A DNA stretch of 64,000 bases from F1-60-MAGs149 sp037133755 (GCA_037133755.1 JBAXNN010000005.1:62001-126000), one strand, 5' to 3'. Positions 42,594 through 51,051 are shown, counted from the stretch's first letter. Notes: generated by a model not told the origin, from the letters alone. Numbers and translations: made by a program.

Positions 42594-43004
42594 CTAGACG
42601 CGGCGGCGCTTGCGGGCGCGGCAACCGTTGTGGGCCTGCGGGGAGACGTCGCGGACGCCGATGATCTCGAGACCGGCAGCCTGCAGGGAGCGCATGGCGG
42701 TCTCGCGACCCGAACCGGGTCCCTTGAGGAAGACCTCGATCTTCTGGAGGCCGTGCTCCATGCCCTCGCGGGCGCAGAGATCGGCGGTCACCTGAGCGGC
42801 GAAGGGCGTCGACTTGCGCGAGCCCTTGAAGCCGGCAGCGCCAGCGCTCTTCCACGCCAGGACGTTGCCTTCCTTGTCGGTCAGCGCGACGATCGTATTG
42901 TTGAACGACGTCTTGATGTGCGCCTGGCCAACGGCCACGTTCTTGCGCACCTTGCGGCGCGTGCGGCCGCGAGTGCTGCCACCAGATCGACGAGGAGGTG
43001 CCAT
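42594..43004 (-). CDS. rpsK: 30S ribosomal protein S11 (136 aa)
   Basis: Platform protein near the mRNA exit. Core segments VAVGQAHIKTSFNNTIVALT and LKGPGSGRETAMRSLQAAGL are conserved, and the C-terminus CRARKRRRV is typical. A basic N-terminal tail of about 20 residues (APPRRSGGSTRGRTRRK) is normal for the family. Confidence 0.98.
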   Translation of the reverse strand: MAPPRRSGGSTRGRTRRKVRKNVAVGQAHIKTSFNNTIVALTDKEGNVLAWKSAGAAGFKGSRKSTPFAAQVTADLCAREGMEHGLQKIEVFLKGPGSGRETAMRSLQAAGLEIIGVRDVSPQAHNGCRARKRRRV

Positions 43005-43024
43005 GAAGCTGGAGAGTCCTTTCC

Positions 43025-43396
43025 TTAACCCTTGCGGCCGCGCGAGACGGTCTTCTTCGGACCCTTGCGGGTGCGAGCATTGGTCTTCGTGCGCTGACCG
43101 TTGACCGGGAGGCCACGGCGATGGCGAATGCCGCGGTAGCAGCCAATCTCCATCAGACGCTTGATATTTGCCGAGCGCTCACGGCGCAGGTCGCCTTCGA
43201 CCTGGACGTTGGCGTCGATGTACGCGCGGAGTCGTGCAACTTCCTCGTCCGTGAGGTCGCGCACCTTCTGGTGCGATTCGATCCCGAGCTCCTTGCAGAC
43301 GTTCTGGGCGGTCGAGCGACCGATCCCGTAGATGTACGTCAGACCGATCTCGACGCGCTTCTCCCGAGGGATATTGACTCCGGCGATGCGTGCCAC
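43025..43396 (-). CDS. rpsM: 30S ribosomal protein S13 (123 aa)
   Basis: Head protein contacting the P-site tRNA and L5. MARIAGVNIPREKRVEIGLT at the N-terminus, GIGRSTAQNVC in the middle, and the basic C-terminal tail RHRRGLPVNGQRTKTNART. Length normal, 3 bp after rpmJ. Confidence 0.98.
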   Translation of the reverse strand: MARIAGVNIPREKRVEIGLTYIYGIGRSTAQNVCKELGIESHQKVRDLTDEEVARLRAYIDANVQVEGDLRRERSANIKRLMEIGCYRGIRHRRGLPVNGQRTKTNARTRKGPKKTVSRGRKG

Positions 43397-43399
43397 TGA

Positions 43400-43513
43400 C
43401 TACCCCTGACGCTGCTTGTGACGGGGATTCGTGCAGATCACATGGACAATGCCAGAGCGCTTGATCACTCGGCACTTGTCGCACATCGGCTTGACGCTCG
43501 GTCGGACCTTCAT
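43400..43513 (-). CDS. rpmJ: 50S ribosomal protein L36, zinc-binding (37 aa)
   Basis: Too short for most gene callers. The translation begins MKVRPSVKPMCDKCRVIKRS and ends NPRHKQRQG, with the zinc-ligand set C-x2-C ... C ... H (Cys11, Cys14, Cys27, His32), the C+ form. ATG 43513, TAG stop at 43400-43402. infA, the usual upstream neighbour in this cluster, is absent: the 112 bp up to map are non-coding. Confidence 0.96.
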   Translation of the reverse strand: MKVRPSVKPMCDKCRVIKRSGIVHVICTNPRHKQRQG

Positions 43514-43625
43514 GAAACCCTCGGGTGTGAATCGGACGGGACTGTGCGCAGGGCAGGCCGAATGGCCGCACCGGTGCGCGGAGGGGCACCGTAGCAGAGC
43601 ATTTCGAACAGGTGCGTCATACCCA

Positions 43626-44405
43626 TCAGATCGGCTGATTGACGATGGACGTGCCGTTCACAAGGGTCAGGACGCGGGGCCCCTCATCCGTGATGGCAAC
43701 GGTGTGCTCAAAGTGCGCAGCCAAGGAGTCATCGACCGTGTAAATCGACCAGCCGTCGTCGTCGATCTGGATCTCGTAGGAGCCATCGGTGATCATCGGC
43801 TCGATGGCGAGGGTCATGCCGGCCTTCAGCTCGGCCCCGGTGCCCGCCTGCCCGTAGTTCTTGACCTGCGGATCCTCGTGCATCGAGCGGCCGACGCCGT
43901 GGCCAACGAGATCGCGGACGACGGCGAAGCCCTCACCCTCCACCACGCCTTGCACAGCCGCGCCGATATCGCCGAGGCGGCCACCGACCTGGCAAACCTC
44001 CACCGCGGCCTGCAACGACGCCTGGCACGTGCGCAGCAGCTGCTTGGTGCGCTCGGGCACCTCGCCGATGGCGATCGTCACCGCGGAGTCGCCGACGAAG
44101 CCCTGGCGCGTGACACCGACGTCGATGGAGAGGATGTCGCCGTCGGCGAGCACCACCTCATCACTGGGGATACCGTGCACGATCATCGTGTTGGGCGAGG
44201 CGCAGATCGAGCCAGGAAAGCCACGGTAGCCCTTGAAGGTCGGCACGCCGCCGGCGGTGCGAATGTGGTTCTCGGCGAGCTCATCGAGATCGAGCGTCGA
44301 CATGCCCGGACGCGCGGCCTCGGCCAAGAGGGCCAGCGTCTCGGCAACGATCGTCCCCGCCGCGGCCATGCGGTCGAGATCGCGAGCGGACTTCCGGTGG
44401 ATCAC
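43626..44405 (-). CDS. map: type I methionine aminopeptidase (259 aa)
   Basis: Removes the N-terminal Met from nascent proteins. The metal ligands are in ILSIDVGVTRQGFVGDSA (two Asp), LVGHGVGRSMHEDP (His), LAIEPMI (Glu) and EHTVAIT (Glu at the C-terminal strand). Length is usual. ATG 44405 overlaps the adk stop by 4 nt. The secY-adk-map order is the standard spc arrangement. Confidence 0.97.
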   Translation of the reverse strand: MIHRKSARDLDRMAAAGTIVAETLALLAEAARPGMSTLDLDELAENHIRTAGGVPTFKGYRGFPGSICASPNTMIVHGIPSDEVVLADGDILSIDVGVTRQGFVGDSAVTIAIGEVPERTKQLLRTCQASLQAAVEVCQVGGRLGDIGAAVQGVVEGEGFAVVRDLVGHGVGRSMHEDPQVKNYGQAGTGAELKAGMTLAIEPMITDGSYEIQIDDDGWSIYTVDDSLAAHFEHTVAITDEGPRVLTLVNGTSIVNQPI

Positions 44406-45055
44406 GCGGGCAGCGCCGCGTCGATCCGTGCGGCGACCTCGTCGGTCGTACCCATGCCGTCGATCGCGACTTCGCGCACGCCAGCTTGCTGGTAGTGGGC
44501 GCGGACCAGCAGCGTCTGAGCCAGATACACGTTGCGATAGCGGTTGCGCACCACGTCGGGTTCGTCGTCGGCGCGGCGGATCAGCGGCAGGCCCTCATCG
44601 TCGTCGATACCGGGCGTCTGCGGCGGGTCGTAGAGCTCGTGGTAGACACGCCCGTTCTGCGCGGTGAGGCGCCCGGAGATGCGCGTGACCACCTCTTCCT
44701 CGGGCACGTCGAGCACAAGGACGCAATCTAGGGGACTCCCCCGCTCTACGAGCATCGCGTCGAGCGCGTCGGCCTGCGCCACGTTGCGCGGAAAGCCGTC
44801 GAGCAGAAAGCCGGTCGCGGCATCGGGTTCGGCCAGGCGATCGCCGAGCATGCGCACGACGAGCTCATCCGGCACGAGGTCTCCGGCATCCATGTAGCCC
44901 TTCGCCTCGACGCCCAGCGGCGTGCCGCCCTTGACGTTGGCGCGCAGGATGTCGCCCGTGGAGATATGCGGGATCGCGAGACGCTCTGCGAGACGCGGCG
45001 CCTGAGTTCCCTTTCCGGCTCCAGGAGGGCCGAAGATGAGGTACGCGCCCGGCAC
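44402..45055 (-). CDS. adk: adenylate kinase (217 aa)
   Basis: Interconverts ATP+AMP and 2 ADP. Walker A is GPPGAGKGTQA near residue 10, followed by HISTGDILR (AMP site), GFLLDGFPRNVAQA and the lid domain from GRLTAQNGRVYH with YDPP and DDEPDVVRNRY. The lid has no four-Cys zinc set. It starts at GTG 45055, sharing one base with the secY stop. Alternative upstream starts would lie inside secY. Confidence 0.96.
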   Translation of the reverse strand: MPGAYLIFGPPGAGKGTQAPRLAERLAIPHISTGDILRANVKGGTPLGVEAKGYMDAGDLVPDELVVRMLGDRLAEPDAATGFLLDGFPRNVAQADALDAMLVERGSPLDCVLVLDVPEEEVVTRISGRLTAQNGRVYHELYDPPQTPGIDDDEGLPLIRRADDEPDVVRNRYRNVYLAQTLLVRAHYQQAGVREVAIDGMGTTDEVAARIDAALPA

Positions 45056-46329
45056 TACTTCAGGAAACCCTCGTAGTGCCGCATCATCACCTGCGATTCC
45101 ATCTGGCGCATGGTGTCGAGCGCGACGCCGACGACGATCAGGATCGACGTACCGCCGAGGGCTTGGCCGACGGCTTGCGAGAACCCGCCGTACTTGATGA
45201 AGATGGTCGGTGCGATGGCGATCGTGCCGAGGAAGATCGAGCCGGGCAGCGTGAGGCGCGTCATCACGCGGTCCAGGTACTGCGCCGTGGGGCGGCCGGG
45301 ACGAACGCCGGGGATGAAGCCGCCGTTCTTCTTGAGGTTCTCGGCCTGCTCCGTCGGGTTGAACTGCACCGCTGTGTAGAAGAACGAGAACATCACGATC
45401 AGGCCGAACTCGAGGATCAGTGATGCCCATGAGGTCGGTGCGAACCAATCCGCGAGGAAGTTCAGCGCCGGCACCAGCTGACCGATCGTCGGGGGCAGGA
45501 AGAGCACGGCGACCGCGAAGATGACCGGGATCACGCCCGCCATGTTGACGCGCAGCGGCATGTACGTGGATCCGCCCGTGGTCATGCGGCGGCCCACCAT
45601 GCGCTTGGCGTATTGGATCGGAATGCGACGCTGGCCCTCGTTGACGTACACGACCGCGACAATCACCGCCAGCACGATGATCGGCAGGCTCAAGCGCTGG
45701 AACGTCCCCGAGCTGGCCCAGGCGCGGACGCCGACGGGCAGCGACGTGAGGATCGACGCGAAGATGATCAGCGACTGACCGTTGCCGATACCGCGCTGCG
45801 TGATCAGTTCGCCCATCCACATCAGCACGGTCGTGCCGGCCGTCAGGGTGACGACGATCAGGATGAACGACCGTGGCGTGAGGCTGGTCAGCGAGTTCGT
45901 GCCGCCCAGCACCGAGCCGTTGTGGAACAGGATCACGTAGCCAATCGACTGCAGCAGCGCCAGGATCACGGTCAGGTACCGCGTGTACTGCGTGATCTTC
46001 TTCTGCCCTGCCTCGCCCTCCTTCTGGAGCGCCTCGAGGCGCGGCACGACGACCGCCATCAGCTGCATGATGATCGACGCCGTGATGTACGGCATGATCC
46101 CGAGCGCGAAGAACGACAAGTTCTGCAACGCCTGACCGGAGAACAGGTTCAGGTAGCCGAGGATCGTCGAGCCCGCACCGCCATTGAAGAGGTTCTGGAC
46201 CTCAGCGGTGTTGACGCCCGGCGTCGGCAGCCACGAGCCCGCCCGGTACAGCAGCAGCATCGCAGCCGTAAACAGGATGCGATTACGAAGCTCCTTGACC
46301 CGGAGGGCGTTGGCGACTGCGGCGAGCAC
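45055..46329 (-). CDS. secY: protein translocase subunit SecY (424 aa)
   Basis: Channel subunit of the Sec translocon, with ten transmembrane helices. Signatures: FNGGAGSTILGYLNLFSGQA (plug/TM2 region), ALGIMPYITASIIMQL and MWMGELITQRGIGNGQSL, plus PGVRPGRPTAQYLDRVMTR before TM9. Length is usual. 18 bp after rplO. Confidence 0.97.
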   Translation of the reverse strand: MLAAVANALRVKELRNRILFTAAMLLLYRAGSWLPTPGVNTAEVQNLFNGGAGSTILGYLNLFSGQALQNLSFFALGIMPYITASIIMQLMAVVVPRLEALQKEGEAGQKKITQYTRYLTVILALLQSIGYVILFHNGSVLGGTNSLTSLTPRSFILIVVTLTAGTTVLMWMGELITQRGIGNGQSLIIFASILTSLPVGVRAWASSGTFQRLSLPIIVLAVIVAVVYVNEGQRRIPIQYAKRMVGRRMTTGGSTYMPLRVNMAGVIPVIFAVAVLFLPPTIGQLVPALNFLADWFAPTSWASLILEFGLIVMFSFFYTAVQFNPTEQAENLKKNGGFIPGVRPGRPTAQYLDRVMTRLTLPGSIFLGTIAIAPTIFIKYGGFSQAVGQALGGTSILIVVGVALDTMRQMESQVMMRHYEGFLK

Positions 46330-46347
46330 GTTCCTAGCCTACTGGTC

Positions 46348-46857
46348 CTACTCGGACTCGGCCGAGGCCGAGCGCTCGATCAGCACGGCGGTACCGCCGG
46401 CGGCCTCAATCTTCGCCTTGGCCGAAGCCGAGAACCCGTGCGCGTGAATGGTGAGCGCATGGCCGAGGTCGCCCTCGCCGAGAATCTTGACCGGATGCTT
46501 GATGCGGCTGAGGAGTCCGGACTGCACGAGCAGCTCCGGCGTCACCTCGGTACCGGCGGGGAACTTCTCCGCGATGGCACCGACGTTGGCGATCTCCGTC
46601 TGGGTCCGGAAGGGGCCCATCGGCATCGACTTCTTCATGTGCGGACCGCGGAGCTTGCCGGTGCGCATGTAGAGCGGCATCTGACCGCCCTCGAAGCCGG
46701 GGCGCATGTTGTGGCTGCCCGAGCGCGACTTCTGGCCCTTCTGACCACGACCGGCCGTCTTGCCGTTGCCGCTTCCGTTGCCGCGGCCCACGCGCTTGCG
46801 CGTCTTCTGGGCGCCCGGTGCGGGCTGCAGGTTGCTGAGGGTGATGGGCTCGCTCAT
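46348..46857 (-). CDS. rplO: 50S ribosomal protein L15 (169 aa)
   Basis: N-terminal KTRKRVGRGNGSGNGKTAGR and GQKSRSGSHNMRPGFEGGQM are the canonical basic segment; the globular C-terminal part (LGEGDLGHALTIHAHGFSAS) follows. The last residues add a short Glu/Ser tail (SASAESE). Four-nt overlap with rpmD. Confidence 0.97.
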   Translation of the reverse strand: MSEPITLSNLQPAPGAQKTRKRVGRGNGSGNGKTAGRGQKGQKSRSGSHNMRPGFEGGQMPLYMRTGKLRGPHMKKSMPMGPFRTQTEIANVGAIAEKFPAGTEVTPELLVQSGLLSRIKHPVKILGEGDLGHALTIHAHGFSASAKAKIEAAGGTAVLIERSASAESE

Positions 46858-47039
46858 TTGGCGTCGACCTCCTCGATCTTCAGGAGGTAGCCGACCTGAT
46901 GCAGCATGCCCTGCAGGCCCGGCGAATCCTGGTGGACACGCGAGTGGCCGATGCGGCGCAGACCGAGCGCGCGCAGCGTGCCGCGATGCTCCTTCTGGAC
47001 GCCGATCGACGACTTCACCTGGGTGACCTTGTAACTCAT
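46854..47039 (-). CDS. rpmD: 50S ribosomal protein L30 (61 aa)
   Basis: Short L30: VTQVKSSIGVQKEHRGTLRA followed by LGLRRIGHSRVHQDSPGLQG and the VGYLLKIEEV end. Normal bacterial size. Overlaps both neighbours (rpsE and rplO) by 4 nt. Confidence 0.96.
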   Translation of the reverse strand: MSYKVTQVKSSIGVQKEHRGTLRALGLRRIGHSRVHQDSPGLQGMLHQVGYLLKIEEVDAK

Positions 47040-47614
47040 GCGGTCACCTCAGCGGCAGCAGCCTCAGCGGCGGCCGCGTCAGCGGTCTTCTTGCGGCTGC
47101 CACCCTGGGGCAGGATCTCATGGACCTGCTTGCCACGGAGCGCCGCGACCTCTTCCGGGCGGCGGAGGCTGCGCAGGGCAACCTCGGCGGCACGGCAGAG
47201 ATTGATCGGATTCGACGTGCCGAGCGACTTGGCCAGCACGTCCTTGAGACCGGCGAGCTCGAGCACCGCGCGGACGCCGGCGCCGGCGATGACGCCGGTA
47301 CCCTGCGAGGCGGGCTTGAGGAGCACCTTGCCAGCGCCGTAGACGCCGGTGATCTCGTGCGTGATCGTCGTATGGTGACGCGGAACCGTGAAGAGGTTCT
47401 TCTTCGCGTCCTCGATCGCCTTCTGGATCGCGACGGGGACCTCGTTGGCCTTGCCGTATCCGACACCGACCTGCTCGATCTCGTCACCCACCACGACGAG
47501 CGCGGTGAAGCTGAAGCGGCGGCCGCCCTTGACGACCTTCGCAACACGATTGATCTCGACAACGCGCTCGTGGAGCTCGCGGCCCTGGGCATCCGTACCT
47601 ACGCGGCTAGCCAT
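47036..47614 (-). CDS. rpsE: 30S ribosomal protein S5 (192 aa)
   Basis: Decoding-fidelity protein. The S5 N-terminal domain has VVEINRVAKVVKGGRRFSFT and VGYGKANEVPVAIQKA; the C-terminal domain has GAGVRAVLELAGLKDVLAKS and NPINLCRAAEVALRSL. The C-terminal tail of about 20 residues is Ala-rich (TADAAAAEAAAAEVTA), a short version of the low-complexity tails seen on S17, S3 and L22. Confidence 0.97.
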   Translation of the reverse strand: MASRVGTDAQGRELHERVVEINRVAKVVKGGRRFSFTALVVVGDEIEQVGVGYGKANEVPVAIQKAIEDAKKNLFTVPRHHTTITHEITGVYGAGKVLLKPASQGTGVIAGAGVRAVLELAGLKDVLAKSLGTSNPINLCRAAEVALRSLRRPEEVAALRGKQVHEILPQGGSRKKTADAAAAEAAAAEVTA

Positions 47615-47961
47615 CAGAACTCGAGACCTCCCTCGCGCGCACCTTCGGCGAGCGCTTTGACACGTCCGTGGTAGAGGTATCCACCACGGTCAAACACAAC
47701 ATTGCTGACACCGGCGGCCTTCGCGCGCTCGGCGATCAGGACGCCCGTGGCCTTCGCCTTGGCCGACTTGTCGCCGTCCTTGACGGCGCGCGAGTCGGCC
47801 GCCGCCAAGGTATGACCCTTGACGTCGTCGATGACCTGGACGTAGACGTCCGAGTTCGAGCGGAACACGGCCAGGCGCGGACGCTCGGCGGTACCAGTGA
47901 TCTTGCCGCGAACGCGCCGATGGCGACGATCGCGAGCTTCCTTGGGAGTGAGCTTGCTCAT
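47614..47961 (-). CDS. rplR: 50S ribosomal protein L18 (115 aa)
   Basis: 5S rRNA-binding protein. RDRRHRRVRGKITGTAERPR at the N-terminus, VQVIDDVKGHTLAAADSRA in the middle and VVFDRGGYLYHGRVKALAEG near the end. Normal length; one-base overlap with rpsE. Confidence 0.98.
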   Translation of the reverse strand: MSKLTPKEARDRRHRRVRGKITGTAERPRLAVFRSNSDVYVQVIDDVKGHTLAAADSRAVKDGDKSAKAKATGVLIAERAKAAGVSNVVFDRGGYLYHGRVKALAEGAREGGLEF

Positions 47962-48491
47962 GCGCGCTTACCGACCTTCCGGGCGACATGCTCGCCCGCG
48001 TAGCGAATGCCCTTGCCCTTGTAGGGCTCCGGCGGACGCAGCTTGCGGATCTCGCTCGCAACCTGACCGACACGCTGCTTGTCGATGCCGCGAATGATGA
48101 TCTGCGTGGGCTGCGGGACTTCGAACTCGATGCCCTCCGGCGCGGCGTACTTGACCGGGTGGGAGTAGCCGAGCGCGAGCTCCAGGTTCTTGCCCTGAGC
48201 GGCACAGCGGTAACCGACGCCTTGGATCTCGAGCTCCTTGACGTACCCGTTGGAGACACCCTCGACCATGTTGGCCAGCAGGCTGCGGGTGAGTCCGTGG
48301 AGCGCACGATGATTCGGACGATCGGTGGGACGCTCGATCGTGATCACGCCGTCGTTGACCGTGACGGTCATGTCCGGCGAGATGTTCTGCTCGAGGGTGC
48401 CCTTGGGACCGGTGACCGTGACGCGCCCGGGGGCGACGTCGATGGTGACTCCGTCAGGGACGGTGATGATGCGGCGGCCGATGCGACTCAT
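47958..48491 (-). CDS. rplF: 50S ribosomal protein L6 (177 aa)
   Basis: Two L6 repeats: MSRIGRRIITVPDGVTIDVA and GRVTVTGPKGTLEQNISPDM in the first; GVGYRCAAQGKNLELALGYS and the C-terminal PPEPYKGKGIRYAGEHVARK in the second. ATG 48491 is set by the family's MSRIG beginning; an open extension upstream overlaps rpsH and was not used. Confidence 0.98.
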   Translation of the reverse strand: MSRIGRRIITVPDGVTIDVAPGRVTVTGPKGTLEQNISPDMTVTVNDGVITIERPTDRPNHRALHGLTRSLLANMVEGVSNGYVKELEIQGVGYRCAAQGKNLELALGYSHPVKYAAPEGIEFEVPQPTQIIIRGIDKQRVGQVASEIRKLRPPEPYKGKGIRYAGEHVARKVGKRA

Positions 48492-48495
48492 GGCG

Positions 48496-48891
48496 TTACC
48501 AGATGAAGCACAGCACTTCGCCACCGACGCCGCGCTTGGCGGCGTCCGCGGCAGTGCAGATGCCGGTCGAGGTGGACATGATGGCGGTGCCGAGACCACC
48601 GAGGACGCGGGGAAGCCGGTCCTTGGGGGCGTACATGCGGCGGCCGGGCTTGGACACGCGCTTGAGCCCGTAGATCACGCGCTCGCGGTTGCGGCCGTAC
48701 TTCAGCTCGATGACGAGCAGCGGCTGCGGGGTCGCGGCCTCCTCGGACCAGGAGGCGATGTAGCCCTCCTCGAGCAGGATGCGCGCGATCTCGCGCTTAC
48801 TCCGGGACGTGGGCATGATGACCTTGTCGTGCAGCGCCGTGTTGGCGTTGCGGATGCGGGTCAGCATGTCTGCGATGGGATCGTTGACCAT
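48496..48891 (-). CDS. rpsH: 30S ribosomal protein S8 (131 aa)
   Basis: Central-domain 16S protein. DPIADMLTRIRNANTALHDK at the N-terminus; RVSKPGRRMYAPKDRLPRVL and GLGTAIMSTSTGICTAADAA are the conserved C-terminal RNA-binding loop. Normal length. Confidence 0.98.
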   Translation of the reverse strand: MVNDPIADMLTRIRNANTALHDKVIMPTSRSKREIARILLEEGYIASWSEEAATPQPLLVIELKYGRNRERVIYGLKRVSKPGRRMYAPKDRLPRVLGGLGTAIMSTSTGICTAADAAKRGVGGEVLCFIW

Positions 48892-48895
48892 GGTG

Positions 48896-49081
48896 CTACC
48901 AGCTCGACTTCGTCATACCGGGGATCACGCCTTCGTGCGCGAGCTGCCGGAGGCAGATGCGGCACAGGCCGAACTTCTTGTAGACCGCGCGCGGGCGGCC
49001 GCACTTCTGGCAGCGCGAGTATGCGCGAACCTTGTACTTGGCCGGGCGAGCGGCCTTCATGCGGAGAGCAGTCTTCGCCAT
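48896..49081 (-). CDS. rpsZ: 30S ribosomal protein S14, type Z (61 aa)
   Basis: Zinc-binding short S14: MAKTALRMKAARPAKYKVRA followed by the ligand pairs CQKCGRPRAV and CRICLRQLAHEG. The 61-residue length and C-x2-C / C-x2-C pattern mark the C+ type. Its place after rplE is normal. Confidence 0.97.
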   Translation of the reverse strand: MAKTALRMKAARPAKYKVRAYSRCQKCGRPRAVYKKFGLCRICLRQLAHEGVIPGMTKSSW

Positions 49082-49086
49082 ATCTC

Positions 49087-49650
49087 TCAGGCCTCTCGGA
49101 ACGGCATGCCGAAGAGCGTGAGGAGCTCGCGCGCCTCGTCATCGGTTGCCGCAGTCGTGGTGATGGTGATATCCAAGCCCCGGACCTGGTCGATCCGGTC
49201 GTAATCAATCTCCGGGAAGATGATCTGCTCCCGGACGCCGAGCGAGTAGTTGCCGCGTCCGTCGAAGGACTTGGAGCTAATGCCACGGAAGTCGCGGATG
49301 CGGGGCAGCGCAACCGTCGTGAGACGATCGAGGAACTCGTACATGTTCTCGCCGCGCAGCGTGACCTTGCAGCCGATCGGCATGCCCTCGCGCAGCTTGA
49401 AGCCGGCGATGGACTTGCGGGCCAGCGTGATGATCGGCTTCTGGCCCGCGATCTGCGTCATCTGCTCGACGGCATGATCAAGGGCTTTGGAGTCGGTCTT
49501 CGCGTCAGAGACGCCCATGTTCAGCGTGATCTTGACCAGCCTCGGCGCCTGCATCGACGACGAATAGCCGAACTTCTCGATCAGCTGCGGCTTGAGTTCG
49601 CGCTCGTAGCGATCCTTCAGCCGGGGGATGTGGGTAGCGGTATCAGCCAT
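49087..49650 (-). CDS. rplE: 50S ribosomal protein L5 (187 aa)
   Basis: 5S rRNA-binding protein. RLKDRYERELKPQLIEKFGY and VKITLNMGVSDAKTDSKALD, then GQKPIITLARKSIAGFKLRE, with the C-terminal LDITITTTAATDDEARELLT. ATG 49650 overlaps the rplX stop by one base; an extension to 49683 is inside rplX. Confidence 0.98.
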   Translation of the reverse strand: MADTATHIPRLKDRYERELKPQLIEKFGYSSSMQAPRLVKITLNMGVSDAKTDSKALDHAVEQMTQIAGQKPIITLARKSIAGFKLREGMPIGCKVTLRGENMYEFLDRLTTVALPRIRDFRGISSKSFDGRGNYSLGVREQIIFPEIDYDRIDQVRGLDITITTTAATDDEARELLTLFGMPFREA

Positions 49651-49982
49651 TACTTGTCGATCTCCGTTCCGCACTGCTTGCATACGCGGACCTTGGCGTC
49701 GTCGGCCTTCTTGGCCACGCGCGTCGTCTTGTCACACGACGGGCAGACGAGCATGATGTTCGAGCGGCGCAGCGGCTGCTCCTGCTCGAAGATGCCGCCG
49801 GGTGCCATCTGCTGACCACCCGGGATCGGGCGGGGCTTCATGTGGCGCTTAGCCAGGTTACGACCCTCGACGACCACGCGATGGGTCGCGGGATCAGCCG
49901 AAACAACCTTGCCGCGCTTGCCGCGGTCCTTGCCGGTGATGACCTCCACGGTGTCACCGGTCTTGATGCCGATGCCACTCAT
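49650..49982 (-). CDS. rplX: 50S ribosomal protein L24 with Cys-pair motif (110 aa)
   Basis: KOW domain GDTVEVITGKDRGKRGKVVS, then the rRNA-contact segment RHMKPRPIPGGQQMAPGGIF. The C-terminus has LVCPSCDKTTRV and VRVCKQCGTEIDK, two C-x2-C pairs that could hold zinc, seen in some bacterial L24 proteins. One-base overlaps on both sides. Confidence 0.97.
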   Translation of the reverse strand: MSGIGIKTGDTVEVITGKDRGKRGKVVSADPATHRVVVEGRNLAKRHMKPRPIPGGQQMAPGGIFEQEQPLRRSNIMLVCPSCDKTTRVAKKADDAKVRVCKQCGTEIDK

Positions 49983-50350
49983 CAGAGCACCTCCGGGGCG
50001 AGCGAGACGATGCGCATGAAGTTCTTCTCGCGCAGCTCACGCGCGACGGGTCCGAAGATACGCGTTCCGCGCGGGTTGCCGGCCGGATCGATGATGACCG
50101 CGGCGTTGTCGTCGAAGCGGATGTTCGTGCCATCGTCGCGGTGGTGCGCCTTGGTGGTACGCACGACCACGGCGTGGACGACCTCGCCCTTCTTGACCGA
50201 GCCATTCGGCGTCGCAGCCTTGACCGTGGCGACGATGATGTCGCCAACGGCCGCGTAGCGGCGATGCGAGCCGCCGCGAACGCGGATGCAGAGGATTTCG
50301 CGGGCGCCGGTGTTATCGGCGACGCGGAGTCGGGATTCCTGCTGGATCAC
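49982..50350 (-). CDS. rplN: 50S ribosomal protein L14 (122 aa)
   Basis: QQESRLRVADNTGAREILCI at the N-terminus, VKKGEVVHAVVVRTTKAHHR in the middle and FGPVARELREKNFMRIVSLA at the end. Starts at GTG 50350 (VIQQESRL), overlapping the rpsQ stop (GTGA); 122 aa is the standard length. Confidence 0.98.
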   Translation of the reverse strand: MIQQESRLRVADNTGAREILCIRVRGGSHRRYAAVGDIIVATVKAATPNGSVKKGEVVHAVVVRTTKAHHRDDGTNIRFDDNAAVIIDPAGNPRGTRIFGPVARELREKNFMRIVSLAPEVL

Positions 50351-51051
50351 TTGGCCACCTCGACGATCTCGACCAGACGCCACCGCTTGGTGCGGGAAAG
50401 CGGGCGCGTCTCGACGACGCGAACGGTGTCGCCGATGTTGGCGGCGTTCTGCTCGTCATGCGCGTGCAGTGTCATCGAGCGGCGCATGATCTTCTTGTAC
50501 TTGGGGTGCGCCTTGAGGACGTCGACGCGGACGGTGATCGTCTTCTCGCCCTTGTTGGACGTGACGACTCCACGGCGCTCGCGACGCGTGCCCTGCTCGT
50601 TGTCGGCAGCCGGCGTGCGGACGTACTCGCCCCCACCGGTCTCGCCGCGACGGCGCTTGCGCGCAGCAGCAGACTTCTTGCGCAGCTCGGCGCGCTCCTC
50701 GGCCGTCGTGCGGACGCGACGGGGACGGTTGGAGCGCGGCGGGCGCTTCTTCTTTTCCTTGACCGGCTCGGGCTCAGCTTCGGGCTCGGCGTCGGCGGCC
50801 GGAGCCTCCTCCGCAACAGCCTCGGCGGCAGCCTCCTCTACGGGAGCAGCCTCCTCAGCAGCAGCCTCGGGCTCAGCGTCGGCGGCCGGAGCCTCCTCCG
50901 CGACAGCCTCGGCGGCAGCTTCCTCAACGGGAGCAGCCTCCTCAGCGGCAGCCTCGGGAGCAGCCTCCTCGGCGGGAGCCTCGTCGGCGACGGCCTCGGC
51001 CTCTGGCACGGGAGTCTCCTCCACGTCCGGGGTCTCGTTCTCGTCGCTCAC
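50347..51051 (-). CDS. rpsQ: 30S ribosomal protein S17 with long acidic N-terminal extension (234 aa)
   Basis: The S17 OB-fold occupies roughly the last 80 residues (RRGVVTSNKGEKTITVRVDV; VVETRPLSRTKRWRLVEIVE). It is preceded by about 150 extra residues: an acidic Ala/Glu/Pro region (1-95) with two tandem 29-residue copies (EEAAPVEEAAAEAVAEEAP core), then a basic Lys/Arg linker (about 96-150). Typical S17 is 80-110 residues. The frame is continuous with rpmC upstream (4-nt overlap), so it is probably genuinely translated. An internal start could give a short form, but none is obvious. Confidence 0.93.
   Translation of the reverse strand: MSDENETPDVEETPVPEAEAVADEAPAEEAAPEAAAEEAAPVEEAAAEAVAEEAPAADAEPEAAAEEAAPVEEAAAEAVAEEAPAADAEPEAEPEPVKEKKKRPPRSNRPRRVRTTAEERAELRKKSAAARKRRRGETGGGEYVRTPAADNEQGTRRERRGVVTSNKGEKTITVRVDVLKAHPKYKKIMRRSMTLHAHDEQNAANIGDTVRVVETRPLSRTKRWRLVEIVEVAK
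50791..50964 (-). repeat. two tandem 87-bp repeats inside rpsQ
   Basis: Two consecutive 87-bp units (from 50791 and from 50878), in frame and nearly identical, encode 29 residues each of the acidic S17 extension. This is a recent-looking coding duplication and a place where repeat number could vary between strains. Confidence 0.85.
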
